Under the pieces are notes generated by a model that saw only the letters and a program-made list of their open reading frames with translations, was not told the origin of the DNA and did not search any database. From Eutreptiella sp. 'Long Island Sound 2002' (lineage: Eukaryota; Euglenozoa; Euglenophyceae; Eutreptiales; Eutreptiaceae), in NCBI GenBank assembly GCA_964036045.1, contig OZ038387.1:57134427-57198426 (forward strand): DNA of 64,000 nucleotides, given 5' to 3'. Both the position numbers and the translations under genes were made by a program. This document shows, piece after piece, positions 36,301 through 52,709 of the stretch (positions are counted from its first letter, which is position 1; each line of letters starts with the position of its first letter).

Positions 36301-37634
36301 GCACATGATGAGGCACCGAAGCTGCAAACACAAAGCCACCAGCGTGGTCTAAATGTCAAGGCGCGCCATGTGCCACAGCTGCGTTACCCCCGTAACCTGA
36401 ACAAGGATCTATTGGTGGTATCCAGCAGCTTGGAAAGGTTGCGAGGAGCATGGATGACTGACGCAGCGCAGGGCGTGGCACGGCTAGTTACCTACTTTAC
36501 CTTACTACTTTACCCTACTTTACCGCCTTACTACTTCACCCTACTTTACCTTACTACTTTACCCTACTTTACCGGCCACAGCTTAGGTCACTACTTTACC
36601 TTACTACTTTTCAGCTTTACTGCAAATAGCAACCAAATCCTCGCTTTGTAATTCATGCTTGTGTGTGGTGTACACCAATGCCTGCCATGAACCACAAAGG
36701 CAATTTGTTTCAAACATCAAACCATTCATCGCCCAAGGTGTGCTTCTATTTTTATCCACCACATTAAAGCAAGAACATGTGCCATGGATCCTTAAAGACC
36801 AAGTGTATCCGATGAGCCACCTACCCCGGAAAGGACAACGGTAACCGCACAGGTTACGCTCAACACCAACGCGAGTCTGTACATAGGTGGTGTTTCTGCC
36901 CATGCAATTCCCGATTCTCCACATGGTTGGAGACCAAGGCAGGGCTCTCGAGCTTGATTGCCCCCGTCCCCATGCGATAAGGTTCTGCTTGTGGCCTCCT
37001 TTGCCATGTCGTTGTCGGGCCCGCCGACTCAAATAGTTGTGTGGCTCCCCGATCACCTTTGCAACATCTTGTTATGTGTGCCCCATGTCCCGGGTCTGTT
37101 CCGTGGTGCATATGCCTTTGCCTCTACACGCCCCGTGAGCCTGTTACTGCCACCTATGCGCCTCTCCTTGATGTCACCAAGCAGCAGGAGGACTACGTGG
37201 ATACAAGGGGGATTCTCCGCTTTGTGAAGAAAATTTCGAAATGTCCTTGAAACTCCCAACCAATGGTGGGAAATTTCGATTGGTTGAGATGCTGAGTAAT
37301 AATCCGTGCAAACAAAGCAGTGGCATCCGCGTGGCACCATAGCAAGGATGGTAATCGCGTGTCAAACCCGTCCACATGCACTCAACAAGCTAGCACACAA
37401 TGCGGGAGAACGCAAAAGCATAGCCAACTCAAGAGCAGGCTCAGCAGGCGGAATTTTTTTTTCTGCCCGTTGACGTGTTTCCGGGTTGGGCTCTCGCCGT
37501 TGAAGTCCTAAAGTGTTAAAGTGTGAGGGAGTCACATTCACTGCTACGATCTTGGAAATCACCTCTCAAATAACATTTGCCACCAACCATACACACATAC
37601 ACACACACACGCATGGATGTTCCCCTCTTTTCAG
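33385..37634. other. Divergent strand-switch region; no gene recognised
   Basis: Lies between the minus-strand EF-hand gene and the plus-strand RT-like gene, so it should hold both promoters. Less GC-rich than the gene regions. Open frames at 34156-34521 (plus), 35614-35333 and 37056-36604 (minus) have no family motif. A minisatellite sits at 36487-36575. A short protein-like segment (YAPLLDVTKQQEDYVDTRGI, about 37150-37210, plus) might be an upstream exon of the RT-like gene, but I cannot connect it. Confidence 0.55.
36487..36610 (+). repeat. TACTTTACC minisatellite
   Basis: Imperfect units of CTTACTACTTTACCCTACTT repeated about five times with variants (CCGCCTTACTACTTCACC, CCGGCCACAG). It does not match common telomere motifs. 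Confidence 0.85.
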
Positions 37635-39594
37635 CGCTGATGTTTTGCGCACTGAGATTCAGAAATATCGCCAGTCGTTCCAGGCGTCCACATCTGCTTT
37701 GGACAGTGACCTTTTTGACGTCATTAACGACCGCCTGCGTGATCTGTGTTTGGCAGCGGCCACATGGGATAAGCAACCGTGCCGTTTGCACGCGGTCTGC
37801 GCAATCCACGCCGACTATGCCCTCCTTTCCCTCACAGTTTTATGCCCTTCTTTTACACTCATTGGTGTGCAAGTTGAGCCTCAACAGGCAGGTAAGTTTG
37901 TTCTTTCCAAGATTCTTTTTTCTGCTCTGGAATATGGTATCCTGGGTTTCGCTAACAGGCAGGGTTTCTGGAAAAAAGCGATGCTAGACCCCGTCGAACT
38001 GCGCGGTTTTCTCCATCTCAATCAACATAAGTTTCGTGCCCCATCCGCCTTCCGTCTCCTCAAATGGAAGACCAACGAGGGGATAGATGATTGGAAGTGG
38101 CGCCTGGCAGTGACACATAAGCATCACCCCCTCAGGCAGATTTCCAGGCTGGTGGGCCGCTGCCTTAGTTTGCTTCTACGCGAGTTCCACATCGCTTTTC
38201 CGATGTGGGGATCCCCCTCCATGCTCATCACACGAGACATGCATAATCTGGTTCGCACCTCGCAGCCTGATCGCCTCGTCCTGTGGGAAAGGGATATAGA
38301 CAATGCATTCTGGGAGCTGGATAAGGATACGATCGTAGAGGGAATTAATACTGCAGTCCGCGTTGTCCGTGATTACAGAAAAATTCGTGGCGATTTCTGG
38401 TTTAGTATTGCAAAACCAAATTTGAAAAGCCTGGACCGCGTAGGGAAGGCGTCAGGGAAGGATTTCCGTCTGGTCCCTCTGGAGGACCTGTTGAGTTTTG
38501 TTCGCTGGGATATGCATTCGAACAATCTGTTTGTTGTCTGGGGAATAATTATTAAACAACAGGAGAAAGGTGTTCCCATTGGAGGGTTCCTCAGTGCACA
38601 ACTGATGTGCCTGTGCCTCTTAGGCATCGAATATCGGTTCGTTGACAACGCTGAGCGTCAGGATGTGCTACGCCCTGCCTTGCAGGATTGGCCCCAGGAG
38701 TTGGAGTGCCCTGTGCTAAAATGTGGCACATCCCTGTCTTTCCCCTTCACTGCCTTTGTCCCACGTGATACGGCCCTCTTCCATGATTCGGGGATGGACG
38801 GTTGGTTCAGTCAAGACCGACACTTGCTCTTCCGTGCACAGTTTGAATCGTTTTGCCTCCCTTTCTTTGCAGCTGGCCTCTGGGATAGTCACCCTGAGGG
38901 TCGTGTTGGTATGATCATAGACAAGTCCCTGGCAAAGCAGCGCCCTTTTTTAACCTCCTACTTTCAGTCTTTCCAGCCCATAAAATGCATGTCTGCTGAG
39001 ATTCTGCGGGTACAGGACCCCTCTATAGACCCTGCTGTGATCCTGTCCCGGTACATGGATAACAATTATGTTTGTCTGTTTAATATCCCAGAAGATTCCA
39101 TTGACGCTGTGCGCGAATTGTTGAAGCGTTTTTTCGCTACTATCTATTGCATTCCCATGAAATGGGAGCCTGAAGGCCCATCTGTCACCTGGTGTGAGGG
39201 TTCCCTATCCACTGCGGGCTCGCTTGTTTTGAAAGGAGTCCCTCACTCTCCCCTGTCCCCCCAGGACATATGTGCTATGTGGGCACGCTGGCCTGACCGA
39301 TGGTCGCCCAACTGCCCTTTGGTGCTCCAGAGCATGCTCCCCTCTATCGTTAACAAGGCCTTGGTGCTATGCTCAGCACCCTTTTTCAGAGTCCTGAATA
39401 TCCAAGCACTGGTCCAGGGTTGTGGCTTTAAGTCATACCCATGGGCATGGTGGTGGATGACTCTCCGGGTTCGATTACGTACCCTAGGCCTCATCTCAGA
39501 AATTCCGATTCACAGAGTCAGAATGTGGTACAACGAAGGTCAGCAGAAAGCAGGGAGGCCGAGGGAGGGACCATGTGACTTTTGCTTTACCTAA
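37635..39594 (+). CDS. Reverse-transcriptase-like protein with YMDN in place of YxDD
   Basis: The longest uninterrupted frame outside the satellites, about 650 codons. There is no ATG for the first 120 codons, while a strong acceptor (tgttcccctcttttcag) ends at 37634, so an upstream exon is inferred; the CDS is 5' incomplete here. RT-like motifs in order: RDIDNAFWEL (motif A, near 38291), long insert, QEKGVPIGGFLSAQ (motif B, 38560-38600), ILSRYMDNNYVCLF (motif C, YMDN at 39052-39063), then MKWEPEGPSVTWCEGSL (motif D/E position). Overall layout recalls Penelope-like or group-II-type RTs rather than LTR RTs, but I do not recognise the clade. No endonuclease, RNase H or GIY-YIG domain is visible. 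The YxDN box replaces the second catalytic Asp by Asn. It may be a domesticated or inactive RT, or a retroelement ORF. Confidence 0.7.
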
Positions 39595-39639
39595 CGTTTG
39601 CATTGTGCAAGTTTTGATCTAGTTGTGGCGAAAATCGAA

Positions 39640-40630
39640 CACCAATCACGTTGTTGTTGCAGATTATGCTTTTTTGAGCTGTTGAGCCTCTGCTGTGCAT
39701 GCTTGCATTGTGTTGTATGCACGCACGCACGCACTATGCAACCCACCGAACCACTAAATTGCGCGGTTTTTGACACTAGTAATCTCCATTCTGCTATTTT
39801 GATGCTCCCCATGCATTGGCTTTGTCTTGGCATTTGGCATCGAGACACACGCAAACTACACTAACCACACACACGGCCTAGTATTCATGATGGTGAATAG
39901 ACGGAAAGACCGGAAGGGACTCACTCCGTTGCACACGTCTTGCTTCATCAGGTGGACTTGGGGCACGGCATAGCACAGACAGGGAGGGCCAAAAGAATGC
40001 CACAAATAATTTCTGCAAAGTGTGTGCAGCAATAAACGAGGAATCTCTTGTGCGTGGGTCCATTGCATGCGCATGCATGTACTGCATTTCACTGTTTAAT
40101 TATTCACCTCTCTTTACTTGTATTGTGGACCGAACACATAACCAACACTATTATACACCGCACGCACAACGACACCACAGACAGTAGTGATTCTGACCCC
40201 TCAACCCCACTAGTGGTGGTTGGCCCCAAGGTCCCAGCCAATGATGAAGCCACATTACGCCAGTGGTGGCGCGAGGAGATGAGCCGTGGATGTCCATCAT
40301 TTTGGGATGCGGCCCTTAGAGTCGCTAGTGCAACACGTAGCGAAGGCACAAAGAGCAAGCGTTCTCAAACAGCCATAACCCGGTGTGAGTACAGCGTGTT
40401 CTCATGGTCGGCTTACTATAGTTTGCGGAGACGTGCAGATGCATGAATGCAATGCGCATGGGAACACATTGTTTCAACGCACACACCCTTCATGGTGTGT
40501 ACGGGCGCCCCATACAAAGGCCCCTGTACATCAGTCTGGGCTTCCACAAACACCAATCACGTTTGTTGTTGCAGATTATGCTTTTTTGAGCTGTTGAGCC
40601 TCTGCTGTGCATGCTTGCATTGTGTTGTAC
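39640..40630 (+). repeat. 78-bp direct duplication flanking a short ORF
   Basis: The copy at 39640-39717 (ACCAATCACG ... GCATTGTGTTGTA) is repeated at 40552-40630 with one extra T near the start and otherwise seemingly identical, including GCAGATTATGCTTTTTTGAG. The copies are about 911 bases apart, begin 45 bases downstream of the RT-like stop codon, and enclose the ORF 40048-40443. They could be terminal repeats of a small element or a duplicated 3' end of the RT element. Confidence 0.85.
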
Positions 40631-41474
40631 ACACTTGCTGTAGACGACCCCGGGCAGCCCGGGGCAGGAGCCGCCCAGCACTAGAGAGAGTGACGGCCCT
40701 CTGCCACAGGTGCACCACACACTACACACAGCACGCGTTGAGACACACAGGGGGAGCTTAGCGCGCGGTGCGATGCGCGGTGCGCTGTTTTTTGGTGTTG
40801 CCTTTTTCTCGTGTTCGGGTAGCACTCATATATCTACCCCTTGTGCTTTTTCTCAGCACCTCACCAGCCATGAAACCCCCTGGTGAGCCCGTCTGCCGTG
40901 GCTGCGGGATAGGGCGCCAAGCCTAGTTGTGATGGTTGTTGCGATGGTGGACAATAGCCACGGGTGCCTCAACCCCTCCCCTTTTGGAAAGCAGTAACCC
41001 ACAATCAGAGGCACAAACGGCCGTGCCATAGAGTGCATCTCTCTCCTCTCATCATCAACCTATGGCCTGCCCTTCCAATACCGTTGCCTCGTGGGACTGG
41101 GCACCCTACATGGAAGCGATGCGAAATGCAAAACGACCGAAACGGTACCTTGTGGGATTGTGACGGCCGTGCCAAAGAGTGGATCTCTTTCCTCTCATCA
41201 TCATCGTGCGGCCTCCCTTGGCAGGGTTTGTGGGCGGCTACAACCACCATTGCATTGGCGAAGAGGTGGAGTGGAGGCCTCTGTTGTTGTATGCTTACCC
41301 CTTAGGCCACTGCGTCCTTGCCAGCCTGAAAATTCTTGGAACATGTGAGGAACAGCCCACAAAACATAGCACGCGGTGCGCGCGTGGTGCCATGCGCATT
41401 GCACTAGGCTCCCTCGCAGCCCTCCCGTTTTGCATTATCTGTCTGCAAGGCATCCCGGCCATTGCCATTTGGTA

Positions 41475-41619
41475 ACACACCACACCACACCACACCACAC
41501 CACACCACACCACACCACACCACACCACACCACACCACACCACACCACACCACACCACACCACACCACACCACACCACACCACACCACACCACACCACAC
41601 CACACCACACCACACCACA
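41475..41619 (+). repeat. (ACCAC)n pentanucleotide satellite
   Basis: About 145 bases of uninterrupted ACCAC units. This is the reverse complement of the GTGGT satellite at 2.4 and 3.1 kb. Because neighbouring genes here are on the plus strand, the sense-strand motif (ACCAC) is the same at both loci. Confidence 0.98.
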
Positions 41620-42904
41620 CACGGCACAGGGCAAGAGAGGGGAGCTCTATGGATTCATTTCCCCAGAAGATGTATGCGGTGCGCAGGCAGTGCAGCATTC
41701 CCCCATGGGGTCCTTCCTGGTTCCCTGTCTCAGTTATACCTTGGCTTATGCTATGGCTATGGCAAGCACTAAATTTAAATGGGATGGCTCTGGCACCATC
41801 TCACCCAGTCCTGAAAAGAAGGGGAAGGGTGAGTTGGGCAGAGGTGTTGCTGCTTCCAAGTATTGCAACATTTGGTGGCCTCACACGTGGTGCAGTGCCC
41901 AATTCAACCTTTTGAAAACTGTTTGCACTGGCCAAACAACCCAATTGTGTTGGTCTTGCGCAATTCACCTAGAATGTTGCATTGGATGCCTCCTTGCTAA
42001 CTGCTGAGCCAATCTGCTCCAGTACTGTGTGTTGTTAGGGAGGGGGTGAGGGCAATAGTGGAACAAACGCCAAAGAGGTTGTGAGCAATGAGCGGAAAAT
42101 GAAGTCCAGCGGTTGCTGGCCGAGGGATGTAAAGTGTTGTTCACTGTCGGCACATCGAAAGTGTTGTGAACAAGGGCCTCTGGTCGTTGGGGGGGGAGTA
42201 TAGGTTGTATGCGTACCCCATTTGACTCTCGCCTGCATTGGAGGTGACAGGATATCTGCCAGTGGAATTCGCCAGACGAATGTTGTGGCGCAGCTGTATG
42301 CGGCAGTAATGGACTGGGGCCGGTGGCAAGACAATGTAAGACAATAACGTAGGGGAGATGCGGACCAAAAAATCAACCCTTGTTGATGTGCACTCTCGCT
42401 CTTGTCCTGTCCAACTATGCAAGCCAGCACTTTCTCTGGACGCTCTGGTATCCTCAGAGTGTGTGAGGATGTGCAGTGAAGGATCATGTGCAAGAGCTGT
42501 GGTGAGGGCTCAGGGCAATGCTCTGCCCTGAGCTGTTGCACAGAGGGGGTTTGGGCTCCTTTGGGCCCGGATCAGGACCCTGGACTTTCAAGTGCATGTT
42601 CAGCGCTAGCCCTCCAACACACCGGAGCCGCATGTGGCAGGAGCCTTACAGGATCTTGCGCCGACTGATTGTACTTAGCCGAGCAAACGAATAATAGATT
42701 TGCTCCCCTGACTGCGCGTACCGCAATGAGACCTGTGGTGGATGCATTTGTGGTAATGCTGAGGGGTGAACGCACAATTGTGTTCCCCCATGGGCGTGTG
42801 GTGAGGCCGGAGTATGGCTTCGACCGCCGTGGGAGACATTTAATCAGGGCGATGCCTTTCACTGCACGTCCTTTGCTGCATCACTGCATCACAGGCCTGT
42901 GTCC

Positions 42905-48733
<5,829 letters not shown>

Positions 48734-51700
48734 GGGTGCCCGAGTGGCTGCAGCTACCCCTGTTGCTGTTCCTGTTGCTGCTGCTGATGCTCTTGTAGCT
48801 GGTGCTACTGCAGGGGTAACAGATGGGGCGCGCCAGCATTGCATATGGCGGTACATGGTGCATGTTTATATTGCACGGGGTGGTGCGTGGCAGGTACGTC
48901 CATTGCATGCGGCAGTACCAGGGCGCCCCCTTACCCTTGACCCCTACACAAAGCGGGCGGTGACACACCCTGACACGCCGGCGGCAGGTGCCCGTCTCTG
49001 TGCAGCAGGGCAATCACCCGCCGCAGGGGATCGGACCTCCCCTGGTGGTGTGCGTCTGTACTCAGCTGAAGTACAAGCCCGTGTGCCTGTTCGCAGGCTC
49101 CAGGCGTGGTGTTCCTCACAGGAACGGAGGAGAAGAAGCGCGCGGAGACCGCTTCATGGGGTTGATCAAACCCACAATAGTCATGGGCAGGCAGAGCCTG
49201 GCAAGAAGATGGACTACGTGTGGGGTGGGGTGGGGCAGTGCTGCGGAGTGCGGGTGCGGTGTGTGTGTTTGTGTGGGTGTGTGTGGGTGTGTGGGAAGGG
49301 GGGGGGGCAGTGTCTGGCTGGCAGTGCGTGCGTGCGTGTGTCCGTGTGTGTGTGTCTGTGTGTTGCGCAGTGTGTGGGGCACAGGGACACGTGTGCCCCG
49401 CGGGCTTTGCGTTGTCCTGTTATATATTGACTGACGGGCCTATCTCATTCGACGTGATCCATGTCTTGGGCCAACATTTGTGCTTGGCTTTCCGCCCAAA
49501 AGTGCGATGGCACAGCGCCTCGCACAAGACTTGAGTGCGCCCAAAAGGATGCCCCATGGCGCTTTGGGTAGTGCGTGCGAATGCACGCTTAGCCCCGCAC
49601 TGCACGAGCGTCGTCGCGTACTGCACACGTATCCGTTGCATCGCGATGTGCCGTGGCAGCTCAGGGGGTACCCGGAGGAAGTCTAGGCGGCAGTTTGGTG
49701 TGTGTAGGCTCTGGGGTGTGTGTTAAGGGACGGGGGCTGGCGTGCACGCGTACTCGACGGTTCATCGGTTGCAGTGCGACCGACGCTGTCTTGGCACTTG
49801 GGCGTCACACTCCGCAGCGGTGCCGATGCCTGTAATGCTGCCGTGCATCTGGGCCTCATGGGGCGGTGCGGCCCCCTTGTCTGCAGTGCACCGAGACCGT
49901 GCTATGTTTGAGGGAATGTGTCACTCAGTTGACTGCCCCCTTATATATCAACGACACACCGACAGCGCAGGCGCATCTTCCAAATGCTCCGCCTCGGGTC
50001 ATTTGGGTTCGGGTGAACAGCACGTGATGGTATTACGGACGTGCAGTTGCAGGACTGTGAAGTGTAGTGACTGACAGGGCTGCCTCCTACCGGGTGCTGG
50101 GGTGAGAGTTGCGCACAGCATAGACTCCAGTCCTCCGGAAACGATGAGTGAGGCTGCAGATCATTGTTGGCACTTTGGTGGTAGCTCAGGTGCAAACGAT
50201 TTTGATGGACTTTTGCCTGGCCCTCTGGGCATATGGAGCGTACAATTTACAACGATTGGTGCAGAATGCATGGGATTGATGTGTGCAGGGGAAATATACA
50301 TGTGCAGGCCATCTGTATGCATGCGGGGTGTTTATGTGGACAGCATTTGTTGGTTTGTGCTTGCAGGGCATTTGTGTGTGCGGATTAATTTTTCGTATGC
50401 AGCGGGTTGTTGCGTGTGCAGGGCGTGTATGTGTGCATGTGTGCCGGCGTGTGTGCTTTTGCATTAAACGTTCTCAGCATAGTTAATTTACTGCACTTCG
50501 TGCAGGTTTGATGTGCCCGCGACCCTTGACATTTTCTTTGCTGAACCCAACTCCTTCGGCTCCAAGACCCACACCCCAAGCAACTCCAGTTCATACCCCC
50601 CCCCCCCCTTGCCTAAGCTACGGCCCTGTCTAAACTACAGCGGGCGTAGGGACCGTATTAATTCCGTACCTAATTGAATTCGGTACGAAATGTAGTGCAA
50701 CCGCATAAGACATGGTTTTGGTGGCAAATCTGCCAATTACATAGGGTCATGGACGTTTGTTGTGACTGTTTGCCCACTTGAACCCACAGAGCTCTGATTT
50801 TGGGGATATTCGTGCATTATCTTCCCCTTTCTTGGTGGCGGCGTGTGTGCCGGTAGTTGTATGTGTCGCGCGCAAGCCACGGCCTTGTCTAAGCCACAGT
50901 AGGCGCAGGGACAGCATTAATTGCGTCTTTTTGCGTAGCTGAGGCAAGGGGCGCGGGGGGGTACGTTGCGACCAACAAATCGCAATCCCAATTGTTGGTC
51001 TGGGGAGCCTCTCATAAATGTGGTGATGTAGTGTCCAGTGGTGCCTCGTCCCCGTGGGTACCCACGCTGCCCTCGCCTCGATCAGCATGGCCTGACGGAC
51101 ACCCGAGTCCAACCACCCCAACGTGACTCGCCCAGGGACGCGGTGGCCCAGAAAGCGCCCGACTGCTCAGAACCGACACACAGCGGTGGACCCTGCCTTC
51201 CCGAGGCATGCCCCCAAAGGAATTGATCGCAAGGCTCTGTGTGGGATTGAAACTGAAGGCCAGCCCTCCATCCCCGGTTGCATTGGCGCGATCTGTCCGA
51301 AAAGGACAGCTTTTGGGGGATTTAGTGCCCCCTGACCCCAGCCTGCATGTCGGACATATTGTTGTGGTGTGCGGGGGCCCGCCAGAACCTCCAGCTGGTG
51401 CTACCAAAACCATTCCACAGGGCATCGAAATATTCTTGCCTCCGGCCCCTGCCCACAGGGATCCGTTGGCAGTGCAACGTTGATACTTTGGAAGGGACCA
51501 AGCAACTTTTGATCTGGCCTCAGAGATTCATGGGGTCCACCGACGAGGAAAGCCTAAATCCCCATCTGAAACCCAGGCATAACGGCAGCCGAAAGTTTGC
51601 TGCAGCATGCAGCCCACGGGAGAGTTGCTGGACGCCGAAATAGAGGCGGGCAACAGCGCATGAGCGACCTGGTCGGCTCAAGCAAGAAGATGTAGCGTGG

Positions 51701-52709
51701 GGCTCCTCAAGGGGGCAATGGGCAGTCGAACCTTCCTGCAGTGTCCCCGAACTCAACACACCATTCAGTATATTGGCAGCCTGCAAACATTCAAACACAT
51801 ATGACGACAGCTGGTAGAACAATCTGATTGAATTCAAGTGATTTGTTGATCATGTTGATCATGGCCTGCCAAACGAGATGGCACTGGGCGCCGGTTGTGA
51901 CCAGCCTTTCTGAAACAACCCGCCGCCAAAGCCCATGCCAGGTTTTTTCGAGCTACAGTATTTGAGTGCTCATGCCTTTGCTGGCTGCAAGGTCAAATTG
52001 TCAAACTGGTGACATTCATTGGGGATTGGCACGACGCGAAGGGCTGGTGTCCTGTAGCGAGTCTCAGGGGCTTACAAGGTCGACAGTGTGTGCATTTCTT
52101 CACCACTCACAAAGACTACACCTTCGGGGCAAAACTGGGATATGGGAGTCCTGAGCGGCATTTTAGGAATAGCCCCCACACAGGAGTCACAGTATGGGAG
52201 GTGGTTGAGGAGCAGCACCTCATGTAGGGGCGATGTTATGGGAGGCATTCAAGTCTAACGCCGGAATACAAGGGCAGCAGTATGGGAGGTATTTTAGCAG
52301 TACCACCGGGATACATAGCTGACAGAGTGGGAAGTAGCACTGAGATAAAGGAGGTAAAGGAGGTAAAGGAGTAGGCCCAAGAAGCAGGATTCAGGGAGTG
52401 TCGTATGGGCTACAGCATTGGTGGTACAGGGCGCGACTTGAAAACATTGGTATGCAGCAACACCAACAATTGGGACCGTCTGGGAGATCTGCTGTGGGCA
52501 ATCGGCAGAGTAGCAGACGTTCGAGGGCAGGGGTGCAGCAGGCGAGGCATCGGGAATGGAACGAGGAGGCAAATGGGGGGGAGGGGCTACTATTCTTTGA
52601 TGCTCTCTGCTCCAGAACTCACATGGCCCTGTGCAGCCAAACGATGTCCGGTTGCGCCAGTTGACTGACTTGAGGCTCTCCTGCGCACCTGCGCCCAGCG
52701 GGGGCTCTG
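48734..52709. other. Intergenic DNA between TGT and the glycosyltransferase gene; no gene recognised
   Basis: Contains GT-rich low-complexity DNA (49250-49390, 50270-50460), a C-run at 50597-50607 and a near-repeat of the phrase CTAA(A/G)C(T/C)ACAG(C/T) GGGCG/AGGCG at about 50629 and 50889 (GTCTAA-CTACAGCGGGCGTAGGGAC / GTCTAA-CCACAGTAGGCGCAGGGAC). The frame 51966-52227 (TFIGDWHDAKGWCP) is open but unassigned. 52190-52375 is rich in degenerate GTATGGGAGG and AAAGGAGGT repeats. Confidence 0.5.

Larger units (their letters stand above)
39595..42904. other. Region between the RT-like gene and TGT, repeat-rich
   Basis: Contains a 78-bp direct duplication, a 45-bp direct repeat pair (about 41018-41063 and 41162-41206, sharing ACGGCCGTGCCA and CCTCTCATCATCA), and the ACCAC satellite at 41475-41619. 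Open frames 40048-40443 (ends ATRSEGTKSKRSQTAITRCE region) and 42669-42905 (contains [20 protein letters not shown]) look mildly coding, but no family is recognised. Confidence 0.55.

Noticed and set aside
37892-37962. Short intron inside the RT-like ORF (GGCAG|gtaagt ... gctaacaggcag)
   Set aside because: Removing 67 or 71 bases would break the frame, whereas reading through keeps one frame to the stop.
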